Below, in pieces: positions 1-12,800 of a stretch of 64,000 nt of DNA (the first letter of the stretch is position 1; each line of letters opens with the position of its first letter). Under the pieces are notes generated by a model that saw only the letters and a list, made by a program, of their open reading frames with translations, did not search any database and was not told the DNA's origin. The stretch is taken from the NCBI GenBank assembly GCA_964017065.1, contig OZ024786.1, positions 10,359,047 to 10,423,046 on the forward strand, in the 5' to 3' direction. Position numbers and translations under genes: made by a program. The DNA is from Haliclona indistincta (taxonomy: Eukaryota > Porifera > Demospongiae > Haplosclerida > Chalinidae).

Positions 1-26
1 TTATTAATAAAATATTTTTACTATAG

Positions 27-479
27 CATTGGATGATACATTGATGGCACTGTCAGTACTGGTCTACTTACTGCCTGACAGTCGCAGCAAACCGGACCAC
101 AACAAAGTCCTTAAATTTGTGGAGGTACTAACATAAAATGACTGCATACTAAACATTTCATTAATTCATTTTATAGGGATGTCGACCAATTACGGAAATA
201 ACTGCCCAAGGACCAGACACACCTTACGTTGTGGTGATTAGAGAGGATACCTGCAGCGTTCAATCTTTCCTAATTGTCGACCGAATGGTAGTGTGTGAAG
301 TAGAAGAGGTGGTAAAAATTCCCCTCTACCTACTGAGTGCATTCTATGCATTTGACATATGCTACCCATCAGGTTGCACAAATGTGTACTCATGCCTTGA
401 GCATGTTTTCCTAAAGCGAGGGAAATTATCATCATCGGTCAAACTCTTTCTTGCCGCAATAGACTGCAAAGAGCAGTAG
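27..479 (+). CDS. 3' end of a spliced gene of unknown function
   Basis: Two exons are visible: 27-124, preceded by an acceptor ending at base 26, and 177-479, ending in a TAG stop. The intron 125-176 is 52 bp with gt..ag ends. The frame (first full codon at 29) stays open through both exons and gives about 132 residues. The start and earlier exons lie left of the window. The last exon is rich in Cys, Val, Leu and Tyr, with a mildly hydrophobic middle (VKIPLYLLSAFYAFDICYP), and I recognise no domain in it. The tiny intron matches those of the SH2 gene at 9896-14459. The splice sites and frame are direct observations; the function is unknown. Confidence 0.6.
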
Positions 480-1541
480 CACAGTGACTATTACTACTTA
501 AATATTTTACATGTAATCATTCTGTCACCTTTTTGTTGTACTGTCTATTGTAAACTGGAGAAGACAGGAAACTGCAACTACATCGGCATGAAATAGTAAT
601 GGAGTGATAGTAAACAGTAACCACTTTGCAGCTGTAGACGGATCATTCCGTTTCGACCTAATTGGGTCTCTTCAGTACAGCGTATCAGAGCAGGTACATG
701 TTCACACATAATGAACCATTTCGATTGATCAATATTCTCATGTGCACATGCACACTGTCTCGAGTCGTGAGTGAATTATATTAGACACTTTATTACATCG
801 AGCTACCAGATCAGAATCAGCACAAAGCATAGTGATAGCATAATTATGGTGATGGTGCTTAGTTAGCTGCCTGGTGCATGGACATGTTAACAACTATATA
901 TAGCTCAGCTGATATAGCTATACCTCGATTGATCACTTTGCAATACCTCATTAAAGTACAACAGTATACCTCACTACACCCGAACTTAGAACATGCAATT
1001 GGGTGGGAATACACAATCGTGCAAAGTTTTAGGACACCGAATCTACATAGTAAAGCTATATATACCACGTGTACATGCATGATACGTATGCACCATCAGA
1101 CAATAAACATGCGCGCATTAGTAATCTACCTTTAAATGAGTTGCGATGTAAGCACTAGCACATAGGAAGGTCCAGCTTTCTCAACTTGGGTAGTGCTGCA
1201 CGCGAGGAGCCTAAGCTCGGCTCGGCTGGTGGGCGGGAAAAGTGCACCAATTGGAATCGTCTTCGAATGAACTGCATGAGCACTTCAACTTCCAGACATA
1301 GCTTCCATGAACCTTGAGACGGTATGTTGCGTAGTACTACTAGGTCTGATCATGAGCCTAGCCAAAACCTGCAGCTGTATGATCGAGAGCTAGATGAAGT
1401 AAATAACCCGCGGGTGGCCATGTGCTCCACAATGGGCAGTTGATCCATATCTGAGGTCTCAGGGTATGTTACACACATGATGAACCTTCAGTGTATGGTT
1501 GCACCATTTGTTAACTATTTCATTACATGTTAATTGTACAG
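480..1541. other. Intergenic stretch, no gene recognised
   Basis: Short open frames occur on both strands around 860-1135, but they lack splice context or recognisable motifs. I see no repeat structure shared with the rest of the window. Confidence 0.4.
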
Positions 1542-1730
1542 AAGCTGAGACGCCGTCAACACTGACAGATCAGGATCACGAGCCTGAGTTTGATCTGCCG
1601 GAACAATCTGGTACATTTAATATTGACTTCATGTACACCCTTAAATATTTACAATACAGAGGCTGATGACGGTGGTGAGACAGTAAATGAATTCAACTTG
1701 GCTGGCTTGAGCTCGACCTATAGCTCATGA
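1542..1730 (+). CDS. Possible last two exons of a small gene
   Basis: A gt..ag intron of 49 bp (1611-1659) separates exon 1542-1610 from exon 1660-1730. The exon junction keeps one frame open to a TGA at 1728-1730, giving about 45 residues. The first exon is acidic (DQDHEPEFDLPEQS) and the second ends in a Ser-rich tail. An acceptor-like tttnncag precedes 1542, with a possible donor near 1464, but I could not place the upstream exon confidently. No known domain is visible. The intron size fits the other genes here; the call rests only on splice signals and frame. Confidence 0.3.
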
Positions 1731-2486
1731 TCGACTACTGTATATAGCTATGCCAGCGCGCCGGGACATGTTGTAAAGTTGTACAATGTTATTCCGCGCT
1801 TAGTACATGCATGCAGCTACTCACATGATGTGCTTTGTCAGTGATTGATCCCGGTTCGCAGTTCACCAGCAGCTGAGTACAAGATGAAGTTGTGCTCGAG
1901 CTCGGTCGATGCAGTATACGTATAAAGGCGTGCACCATAATAAAATAGGCTTTATTTAGAATGCAGTCCAGCTGGATCGATCATGTCGAGTCCCGCACTC
2001 AGATATGCCATGGCAGTCTCTTACGGTGAGAACTTTGTGTCGAACTGTCTATGACGTAGTTGTATAACTGACCCAAAACAATACGGTTCTGTTCATACAA
2101 CCTGTGATGCATGTTTGTGGATTGTCTCGGTAGGCGCGTCGAGGTAGGCTATCAGTCGCGGTACCGGTCATAATTTATTATAGCAGCTTAACTTGTGTGT
2201 AAATGCCCATTCTCTCTTGAACTGACACTTCACATCATGATTGTAGTGACAGGAATAGCCAAAGTGGCAGTGTCAGCTAGTGTGTTACATCATAAACAGG
2301 TACCCTAGCCGCCATGGTCCAGAAACATGTGACCATGCAGCTGTACCAAATAATGAGGAGCTTTTTTGCTCATGATTTTTCATGTGCGTGGCCCCAGTGA
2401 ATCTCGTCGTGGTTGGGGACAGGTAACACAATTATGTTCCTCTCTCACACACCTCTCTCTCCTCCCATCTCTCTCTTTCCCTACAG
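1731..2486. other. Intergenic, ends in a pyrimidine-rich tract
   Basis: No gene is recognised. The last 60 bp is a CT-rich tract that runs into a splice-acceptor-like ccctacag at 2486. Confidence 0.35.
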
Positions 2487-3706
2487 AACTCCCTCCAACC
2501 TCTTTCACTCTTGATCAGTTCCTGTAGCCACCCAATAGCAGTAAGTCTTATAGTACAGTGTTTGTGTGTATACACGTGTGTGTACATATAGCCTTTGGCT
2601 GTCTTCAGTTTGCTGTTAGTCTCTCTGTTGTCCAGTAGCGTCATGGTGATCCTGCCTGCATGCTGTATACAGCCTATACCACCTGTTGTATGTGTACCAC
2701 TGTACTGTAATGTACCGTACGCTCGAATGCCTCTTCTAAGCTGTAGATCATGCTAGTATAGTCATGTAGTAAATCACCTATTGATTCACATAAATAGCCG
2801 TCGTGCCAATTTACCACCATGACATAATGATGACCCAGTTGATAATTATGTATATGTGTTGAACAAGAGGCTGACACTCCAATTGGTCCCGTACTTACAT
2901 CTGCAACTGCAGTCAAGATTATTGATCGCCTAAAACGGAGCTTAACCTTTGATTTTACAGCATTGACTGCTTGGCAGGCACAATGGCACGTGACTGAGAC
3001 ATAAGCATGTGACAGCCCATGGTAAGTAGCTAGCGCGTCTTGATAGCGCGTCTTATTCTTGCACTCTCTATCGTTCGATTCCTTTCCTATAGATCGATCT
3101 CTGTAACTACCAAACATGAGAGTAGTGAGTCAGTGTGTGCATGTGTGACAATGATTCTATATATATCTCCTCTCTCTTTCCTTTCCTAGAGATCTCTCTC
3201 AGTCTCTCTCTCTCTTTCCTCCCACTTACTCTCTCCTTTCCTTCACCCCATTTCTCTCTGTATTTCTTCATTCCTTTCTAATCTCACCTCTCTCCTTCTC
3301 TACCACCTCATTTTCTATGCACCTTCCTCACACACCTCTCTCAATTCTATAGCTGACTATCATAGGGTCACCGTCGATTTCCTACACATGTGTTAGCCGT
3401 TCAAGTGAATTAACCTAGAGTAGTATGAGGGTAAGTAGCAGTATGTGTTTGTGCAGTGTTTTGTACTCATTTACTTCATCCCCATGTCACTCTCTCCTCT
3501 TCTATTTCTCCCTCCATCCCTCCCTCTTTCCCGCCTCTCTTCTTTCTCCCACTTTCGCTCTCTCTCCTGTCATGCAGGTACCTACTCACACTGACTTGAC
3601 TTATGTGACTGAGTTATTATCTTGCCTCAATTCTCAGGTGAGTTACTGTCGGTATCTCTTATGTAAAGTATCTTTATGATTGCAGAGTGAAGATTGTGAC
3701 GACTAG
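2487..3706 (+). CDS. Possible micro-exon gene with CT-rich acceptors
   Basis: Three exon-like pieces have good splice signals. They are 2487-2540 (54 bp, 18 codons, after a long CT tract and followed by gtaagt), 3578-3637 (60 bp, after ctcctgtcatgcag and followed by gtgagt) and 3686-3706 (ending in TAG). All are phase 0. The 48-bp intron 3638-3685 is typical of this genome. The first piece recurs on the minus strand at about 5400-5480 with the same CT-rich acceptor, so this may be a decayed tandem or inverted gene family. A further ATG-plus-donor signal lies at about 3425. The exon chain between 2540 and 3578 is not proven, and no domain is visible. Confidence 0.25.
3060..3490. repeat. Left arm of a large inverted duplication
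   Basis: This stretch reappears in reverse complement, diverged, at about 5640-6760. 3060-3200 pairs with 6600-6760, 3250-3365 with 6490-6600, and 3365-3490 with 5640-5783. The right arm is lengthened by the TIR element at 5791-6503. The left arm keeps the empty site at about 3364-3370. Confidence 0.6.
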
Positions 3707-5015
<1,309 letters not shown>

Positions 5016-5076
5016 CACACACGACACACACGCACACACATACACTGTACTAAGACTTACCACTTATACTGGTCTA

Positions 5077-5404
5077 GCCTCCTCCCCAGGCCCCACCCTC
5101 TAATTAATTTGCAATTACCGAGAGAGGGCCTGGTAACACTCGCGACAAAAACTGTCGCAACTACCCCACAAAATCGTGGGGTCGTGAGCAGGTTACAGAG
5201 CGAATCCATCGCGCCACTATTGCTTGACATACAATGTAACCGCGTTCTTATACGTAAGTTCACCATTCACCAAGCCTGCTCAAGTTCTGCTGCTGCATAA
5301 ATTTTTGTTTAGCTCTGTTGTGGCTTGTCTCAGTAGTACTAGGATGCTCCTTGTGCGCCAACCTCGATTTTAATAATGAGAGGGGTGTGGCCTGGGGAGG
5401 AGGC
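5077..5404. mobile_element. 328-bp TA-flanked MITE
   Basis: The ends are inverted copies of GCCTCCTCCCCAGGCC (left 5077, right ending 5404), flanked by TA at 5075-5076 and 5405-5406. TA duplication suggests a Tc1/mariner-type non-autonomous element. It has no coding capacity. It lies inside one of the pyrimidine-rich cassette copies. Confidence 0.7.
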
Positions 5405-5639
5405 TAATACTGGTTTTGTGGCTACAGGAATTGATCAAGAGAGAAAGAGGTTGGACGGAGCTCTGTAGGGAAAGAGAGAGTGGTGGGAGGGAAGAAGAAG
5501 AGAGAGAAGAAGAGAGTGCATGGTGGGATGGAAGAAGAGAGAGAGAGGTGGGAGAAAGAAGAGAGGTGGGAAAAAGAGGGAGGAGAGAGAGGTAGGAGAA
5601 AGAGGGAGAGAGAGAGAGATGGAGGGAGAAATGGAGGAA

Positions 5640-6760
5640 GAGAGATGTGGGATGAAGTAAATGAGTACAAAACACTGCATCAACACATACTGATACTTAC
5701 CCATCATACTCATCTACGCTAATTATTGGGCGGCTATGAGGTAATGATACACATAAAATTAATGTGTAGGAAATCGCCGGTGACCCTATGCATAGATAAA
5801 TACCCCATGCATGTACAGGATAATTGGTAACTGCTCACGTGAGCAAATCCCCTAATACATTTCCACGCGGACCGTCATCATTCGGATTATTAGCGCCTAT
5901 GCAGATCTTGACCTCCAGTTAAATCGCCACCAAAGAAAACAAATATGGAGAGAAGCTCAGAGAACGTTGATAGATATGCCAGCGATCATTTGGCAATGCG
6001 CTAAATTGTGCTGGAAGCTTCTTCGCAGCAGAATTGTCCAAGTCGCCGATTCCACAGCTTAGTATGGGACTAGAAGTCTCTTAGGAAGACAGCTACCTGA
6101 GTAAAAACATGGCTAGGATAAACATGTGGCATCGGTGCGATAGGATAACAACCAATGTAGTTTGAAGAACGGTTTGCTTGGTTTTATGGCGTGGCCAAGG
6201 TCGTAGATATGCTGTTTCTATGGACTGAAACTGTCCGAGTATAATTCTTTACTCGGTTCTACTTGTACAGTTGGAAAGCCTGGTTATTTGCACGTTCGGA
6301 AGCAGTACTATGATGAGTATAGCTATCTTAGTCTTGGCACAAACATGGCCAAGTACGCAGGTTTTGTACAATTTTGACAAAAATTAACGACGTAACAAGA
6401 AATATCAAGTTCAGAGAAATTCAGCCCAAACACTGATTGCCCGCGCTAATGTGCAAAAATTCCCTAGTTACCAATCCTATACATGATGGGGTAGTTATCT
6501 ATGCCCTATGACAGTCAGCTATGACTGTGTGCAGTTGTGGTAGAGAGAGAGAGAAAGGTGTAGAGGTGAGAAAGAGCGAGGAAAGAAGAAATACAGAGAG
6601 ATTATAGGGTGGAGGAAGTGGGAGGAGTGAGAGAGATCTCTAGGGAAGGAAAGAGAGAGGAGATATAGAATCACTGTCACACATGCACATACTGTGACTC
6701 GCTACTCCCATGTTCGGTAGTTACAGAGATCAATCTAGAGAGGAATCGAACGATAGAGAG
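5640..6760. repeat. Right arm of inverted duplication
   Basis: This is the reverse complement of 3060-3490 with clear divergence. It contains the inserted element 5791-6503; once that is removed the two arms line up in order. Confidence 0.55.
5791..6503. mobile_element. 713-bp TIR element with 7-bp target duplication
   Basis: The terminal inverted repeats begin CATAGATAA(A/C)TACCCCAT and extend about 40 bp. CCCTATG flanks both sides (5784-5790 and 6504-6510). The paralogous arm at about 3358-3375 carries the unoccupied site with a single copy, which supports both the insertion and the 7-bp duplication. The interior has no open frame of note. The superfamily is unassigned. Confidence 0.7.
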
Positions 6761-7081
6761 TGAAAGAATAAACAGAGAGAGGTAGAGAAAAGTGTCACAC
6801 ATCCCTAAAAAGTGAGTCTGCCACTGTCTGCAATAATAAGAGACTGCATGATGAGGCAAAGACACAACTGTCAAGAAGTATAAAGTATTAAAAATGTTGC
6901 AATGCTGTTCCTGATCATGGCTGACCTTCATGTGAAGTGTGGTTAAGCTTCTCTATCAGTTGTGCACAACAGTGTATCAGTCTGACCATGAGAAGATAAG
7001 AGAAACAAAACAAAAGATTAATCAACTCTAGCCAATTAATGTGTATGGTCTAGTAACAGAACAAAATAATTATAGTATCAT
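6761..7081. other. Short intergenic stretch
   Basis: Nothing is recognised beyond the GTATCAT that becomes the target duplication of the next element. Confidence 0.4.
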
Positions 7082-7666
7082 CAAGGGCGTATAGAGAGAG
7101 AGGGCATGCAACCGTCAATCACTCCCGTAGGATATTGAAATATTTATTGTTACTAAAATTAGAAGTTACGCCCATCAATTGCTGACGTAGAAAAAGTAGG
7201 CGGTAACAAATGACGCTTATTCAGTCAGATACAGCCTGTCCCGCGATCCCAAGCACAGCGGTACCAGTCCTATGCCGGTGTTCTCCTACTACAGATACAA
7301 CAATCCACTGCTGATCTTGGCTTTCTTCCAAACGTAAGCTAGAGTAGCGGGCAGCGACAGTCTCACGAATTTCAGTTTTCCAGCTTGAAGAATGCGCGAA
7401 CTAGTGTGCCTCCCCTCACGCATTTAGAGACAAGCATTCGTCTAGCGGTTACAGACAAGGGCGAGCAGCTACTACTGTCACTATGCCGCCGTTTAGACCT
7501 GCACTACTAGCCATTTTCTCTGCACTCTCCGCTTACGTACTGACGTATGCACTGTATACTAAAGGTATACGGAGTTTAATTGATGTTTATTTTTAGTAAC
7601 AATAAGTATTTCGATATCCTAAGGGAGTGATTGACAGTTGCATGCCTCTTTCTCTATACGCCCTTG
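7082..7666. mobile_element. 585-bp TIR element (MITE), 7-bp TSD
   Basis: The long inverted ends are about 90 bp with mismatches, starting CAAGGGCGTATAGAG and running through TGTCAATCACTCCC. GTATCAT flanks both ends exactly (7075-7081 and 7667-7673). There is no transposase. The right flank (7690-7770) resembles 2860-2960, so it landed in another copy of the local duplicated sequence. Confidence 0.75.
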
Positions 7667-7840
7667 GTATCATACATAATGCGTTGAACAACGGGCGGTC
7701 CTCCAATTGGTCCTGTACTTACATCTGCGACCGCGGTCAAGATTTGGTGATCGAATCAATCAAGGCCAAATTTCCCCGCTTTGGTCAACAGTCAAGACAC
7801 GCTAGAGCTAGCTAATTACCAAGAGCTGCATTGCTTGATG

Positions 7841-8404
7841 CACACACACTAACACACAGCTCAGTCAGTAAAGCACACACACTAACACACGGCTCAGTCA
7901 GTAAAGCACACACACTAACACACAGCTCAGTCAGTAAAGCACATACACTAACACACAGCTCAGTCAGTAAAGCACATACTCTAACACACAGCTCAGTCAG
8001 TAAAGCACACACACTAACACACAGCTCAGTCAGTAAAGCACATACACTAACACACAGCTCAGTCAGTAAAGCACATACACTAACACACAGCTCAGTCAGT
8101 AAAGCACACACACTAACACACAGCTCAGTCAATAAAGCACATACACTAACACACAGCTCAGTCAGTAAAGCACATACACTAACACACAGCTCAGTCAATA
8201 AAGCACATACACTAACACACAGCTCAGTCAGTAAAGCACATACACTAACACACAGCTCAGTCAATAAAGCACATACACTAACACACAGCTCAGTCAATAA
8301 AGCACACACACTAACACACAGCTCATGCAGTCAGTAAAGCACACACACTAACACACAGCTCAGTCAGTAAAGCACACACACTAACACACAGCTCAGTCAG
8401 TAAA
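7841..8404. repeat. 33-bp minisatellite, about 17 copies
   Basis: The unit is about cacacacactaacacacag plus ctcagtcagtaaag. Copies differ by a few C/T and G/A changes, and there is one 4-bp insertion near 8324. Because 33 is divisible by 3, both strands read open for about 165 codons (KAHTLTHSSVS on plus, CVSVCALLTEL on minus). I treat this as repeat arithmetic, not a gene. Confidence 0.95.
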
Positions 8405-9631
8405 CCACGCGTATATACTAAGTAAAGCCCATTATACAACATGTGTATACCTCAGTGAGCACCAACAGCCTGACTGCTCTGCCTCTTGCATTATATCAGT
8501 CCAGGAGATAAGCCGGAACGTCTCCATTTTTGACAGAAAACAATGACTTTGACTTACACGAGTGGTTCATAGCGCTCTTCCGGTCCTATCTTGGAGCTGG
8601 GCGGACGACAACTCTAGACATTTCCGGTCCTATTCTGGAGCTATTTCCGGTCCTATTCTGGAGGTGGATGACAAACGTCTATCCCCAATGTGGGTTATTG
8701 CCCTCGTGTGAGGGCATTAACTAATACTTCTAAACATCTGATAATAAGCTTTAGTAGTATTTTAGTCACAAATGAACTGTTTTATTACAAATTGTACACT
8801 CGTATCATCGTATGTTTGTTTTTACCATGATATTGGTTTTTATTAGCCGATTATTCATAGCTCGTTAGAAATATTTCTGTAGCCCGTGCTGGTCCCAAAA
8901 CTAAACTCTGGAAAATGATAGACCAATAGTGTGGGATGATTATACATTCACAACAAAAACATTTAGGCAGTGCTTTTTGAGAAATTGTAGGTCAAAGTGT
9001 AACAACCTGTTAATTAATTAATAAATTTTGAAAACGAAGCCTTACAACATTTCATGTGAAAGCCAGTTTCATGAGCTATAAGATGGTACTAGCCTCATGA
9101 TGTAGAAATGTTCTGATAAAAAGTTACAATGACATGAGTAACAGCTAGCGAAACCATTTTCGTTAAAATGTCCGATATTTAATTGGCTATATCTCAGAAG
9201 CCATTCATCATAGATCACTTTTATTTCAGGAAAGTAATAACCTTACTCTACCCAACATGTGTACCAAGTTTCGTGCAATTCTGTAACTTGAACTTTGAAA
9301 GTGTGGTTGATTTCATATGGAATGACCCATATATTCTATTTTTACCTGGGTGAGAAGTAGAATCTGATTGGTTGGTTGGGAAATTATGAATGGCAATGTT
9401 TGCTAGACCCTACACGCTGTCCACCAGGACCACCACCCACTCAATAGGTGGGGAGGGGCAGCAGCCAGACTAAGAAACGATCTACCTAGCTTCCAGAGCG
9501 AAAAATAGGAAGGGGTGAGAGTTGTGAGTCAACCTCACCAGTAAATTATGAAGAGTGTGCAAGTCGCCCTTATTTATCCTATAGAAACCTACAGACATCA
9601 GTGGGCCTTGTGGTTGCCATGATACAAGTCA
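8405..9631. other. Intergenic with a small direct repeat
   Basis: 8575-8667 carries three diverged copies of a TTCCGGTCCTATTCTGGAG-like motif. The remainder is AT-rich with no gene recognised. Confidence 0.4.
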
Positions 9632-9764
9632 GTTATATACCATGCCTACCTGTGGTGTATCATGAATACACTCAGCAATAACCATTAAACCGAGGGCGTA
9701 GCCTGAGGGATTAATAGTTATTGCTTCATGTATTCGTGATACACCACGGGTAGGCATGGTATAA
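9632..9764. repeat. 133-bp foldback palindrome
   Basis: The arms read gttatataccatgcctacc and its near-perfect complement ending at 9764. The pairing extends through the gtatcatgaatacac segment to a loop of about 20 nt containing ccgagggcgtagcctgaggg. It lies just 3' of the SH2 gene stop and is probably a small foldback element. No target duplication is clear. Confidence 0.7.
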
Positions 9765-9895
9765 CATATACATGTAGAACGTTAATTCTCAATATTCCAT
9801 CAATAATTAATCATAGCACCAACAGCACTTGCTTTACATTCAAAAACTTGCACATACATGTACATCAAAAGTAATGATAATAGAGCAAACATAAA

Positions 9896-12800
9896 TCACA
9901 TAATATTATAATACTTTGATGAGTGCACTGGATATCGAAAAAATACTAGTACTTCATGGTCACCAATTGATATAGGAGTTGCTGCATTGACACTATGCAT
10001 CACTAATGTGTTGATAGAGTCATATCCTTCATCATATCCTTCAAGTGTTAACCAATCACCATCTCTATGAACTTCCAAACCGATCACCTTGCTGTGTAAC
10101 CTGAAGAACAATTTTCAACTACTTATCAACAAATATTGTTCAATCTTCAAGAGTATACATGTATAATGCTTGATTACTGTGTGAGCATACATTTTACCAA
10201 TGGCTGGACTCAGGCTAGAAACTATAAAACACCCACAAAAAAATCGAAAACGATAAATTTTATGCTAGCAAGCAGAAAAAATTAATAGTGATATAGAATA
10301 AACATTAATATTTATCATTATCATGTAATAGCTAATGTATGCATGGCTCCGCATGTAACATTGGATTTGTACACACGAGTTTGCAGTCTATTTTTAACCC
10401 TCGGCGCATGCGCGAGGGTTACGGTACTTGGTTTGTCATTCATTCGTTCACTCATTCATTCGTTCTGTCCATCGAGCTGCAGAGACTATCGCTCACTTCT
10501 GAAACTCGGTAAAGGTATGAACAGACTTAGCACGACAATGGCTTGCAATGTGACTCGTGGATTTTGCTAAAGTGCTTTCGTTCTCGAGTTATAGCTGGCT
10601 CACCTTGACGGCCGTCTTTGACCTCTCTGACGACAAAAGCGCCCATAGTTGACTACCTAGGTACTTTTAGATTCCATCTAAACTTCAGGACAGCTCTGGG
10701 GGTGCGTAGACATTTCAAGAAAGAGCCTACACTACAGCAATAGCTACCTACTCACGTGTTCATGGTCACGCCCACATGACACACCTAGACCGTGATAAGC
10801 ATTTTGCTGTCTTCTGGTTACCAGTTTCAATACAGATACAGCCTATAAGCTAAGCAGGTTGGCACTAGTTGTAAATTCCTGCTGCAATTCCCAACTAGGA
10901 AGCTTAGACGCCGAGGGTCTGTGAAAGGCGTTCATTCGTTCGTTCGTTCATTCATTCGTTCAGTCCATCGAGCTGCAGAGATAAGCGATCACTTCTGGAA
11001 CTCTGTAAAGGTATGAACAGGCTTAGCACGACAATGGCTTGCAATGTGACTCGTGGATTTTGCTAAAGTGCTTTCGTTCTCGAGTTATGCATGGCTGGCT
11101 CACCTTGACGGCCATCTTGGACCTCTCTGACTGCAAAAGAGCCAATTGTTGACTATCTAGGTACTTGTAGATTCCATCTAAACAGCAGGACAGCTCTGAG
11201 TGTGCGTAGATATCAGCCTACAGCTAGCAATGGCTACGTACCTGTACCTACTCACGTACTTGTTCATGCATGGTCACGCCCACATGGCACGCCTAGACGG
11301 TGATCAGCCTTCTTGTTAGCAGTTTCAACATAAACACAGCCTATAAGCTAAGCAGGTTGGCACTAGTTGTGAATTCCTGCTGCGATCCCCAACTAGAAAG
11401 CTTAGACGCCGAGGGTTTGTGAAAGGCGTTCATTATAATGAGACCGAGGAAGAGACATGCATTACACGAGAGAAATGCATTAATTGTTTTGTTATGTATA
11501 CTCGTTCGAAGTCCCACTAGCATGAGCGTGCTCGTTGTGTATATAAGCTGCGCACTACAGGGCTTTTCACCTTCCGGTAGGGCTGCTGTCATGCGCCTTC
11601 CCTCAATAGTTGGCAATGCGGGCACTACTGTCCTGCTGAGCGCCATGAGATTTATTCATGGTTGCCGCCAGACCTGCCCATGAGTGGTACAATACAGTTG
11701 TACCACTCTGAGCTCCCAGTGCATACATTTGCATTGGGAATTTGTCGTGTAACAATTCATTCGTTACACTCATGGGCGGTCACTTTGCTAGGTTTTAATG
11801 GAACATCAGATTTGTTCCACTGGCGGTGTCTTTGAAGAAAGGGTGGAGTATATAACTATTGTAATTAGACGATAATAACTTTTGTAGCTAAACTGTAAAT
11901 TCAAAGTATAGGCACCTGATACTGTTTGATACTACTTACACAATATCCACTGTGAAAAGGTGATTGGGACCTGACAGGTCAGTTGCTCTCACTAGGAATG
12001 TCTCATCTATCCTCCCTCTCAGCAACTTCTCTGACTCCTCCTTACTGAGCTGTCTGCAGAGCCATGTGCTCTCATCATGGTGAGGGTAATGCTTAGGAAC
12101 TAGTGATGCCTCATCACTGAATGTGAAACGCTGAGGAATTAATGTACTATGACATACATAGTGTTTCCAAAGCATGCCTTCCCAGCATGCGTTGAGCATT
12201 ATGGATTTAATTGACACACACTCACTGGTATGATGGTAGGAATATCTGATGGTAGGTTAGCAAGAGTATCTCTGCAGATAGTGAGAAGTGATAAACACGA
12301 ACAACATTACTGATAGCTTACTTGTCAGGAAATAGTTGATTGGTCAGTGTAACTGATGTTGCTCCTTCATCAAGAAGAATCCCTGTTCTTACAAGAACTG
12401 CTACACAGTTATCAACTGATGTGAATATTTCATTATTGAATGATCCATAGTAGAGTCCTCTTTTGTGGAGTGCTACATACTCAACCCTCCCATTGACACT
12501 GTACAAGACAATAAACACCAGTTACCATGGTGACATGTACTGCTCACACAACACAGATATCATGTGTGTTGATTGATGATGATGATCGATTAGTAACAAG
12601 TTCCCCACTTATCACTCTGACAAGAAAGGTTCCATCTGGTTTATAAGTCAAGATATACTCAGCCTCCTCTTCTGTGATCTGCCATATTGAGCTGGAGGGC
12701 TCACTCTGGGTATGTTGACAACCATTATGTACTATACCATCATCAGTAACACCATCACTCACAGCACTGGAGTGTGTCATACTCTTCATCACATCCTCAG

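Noticed and set aside
2674..3117. 147-codon minus-strand protein
   Set aside because: Long frame without a domain. It contains a probable donor site (after ILTAVAD) shared with 7697-7770, so at most a short exon lies here, which I could not confirm.
7812..8337. 165-168 codon open frames on both strands
   Set aside because: Produced by a 33-bp repeat whose length is divisible by three; both strands are equally open.
7841..8404. CRISPR array
   Set aside because: Direct repeats are contiguous without unique spacers and the window is animal DNA.
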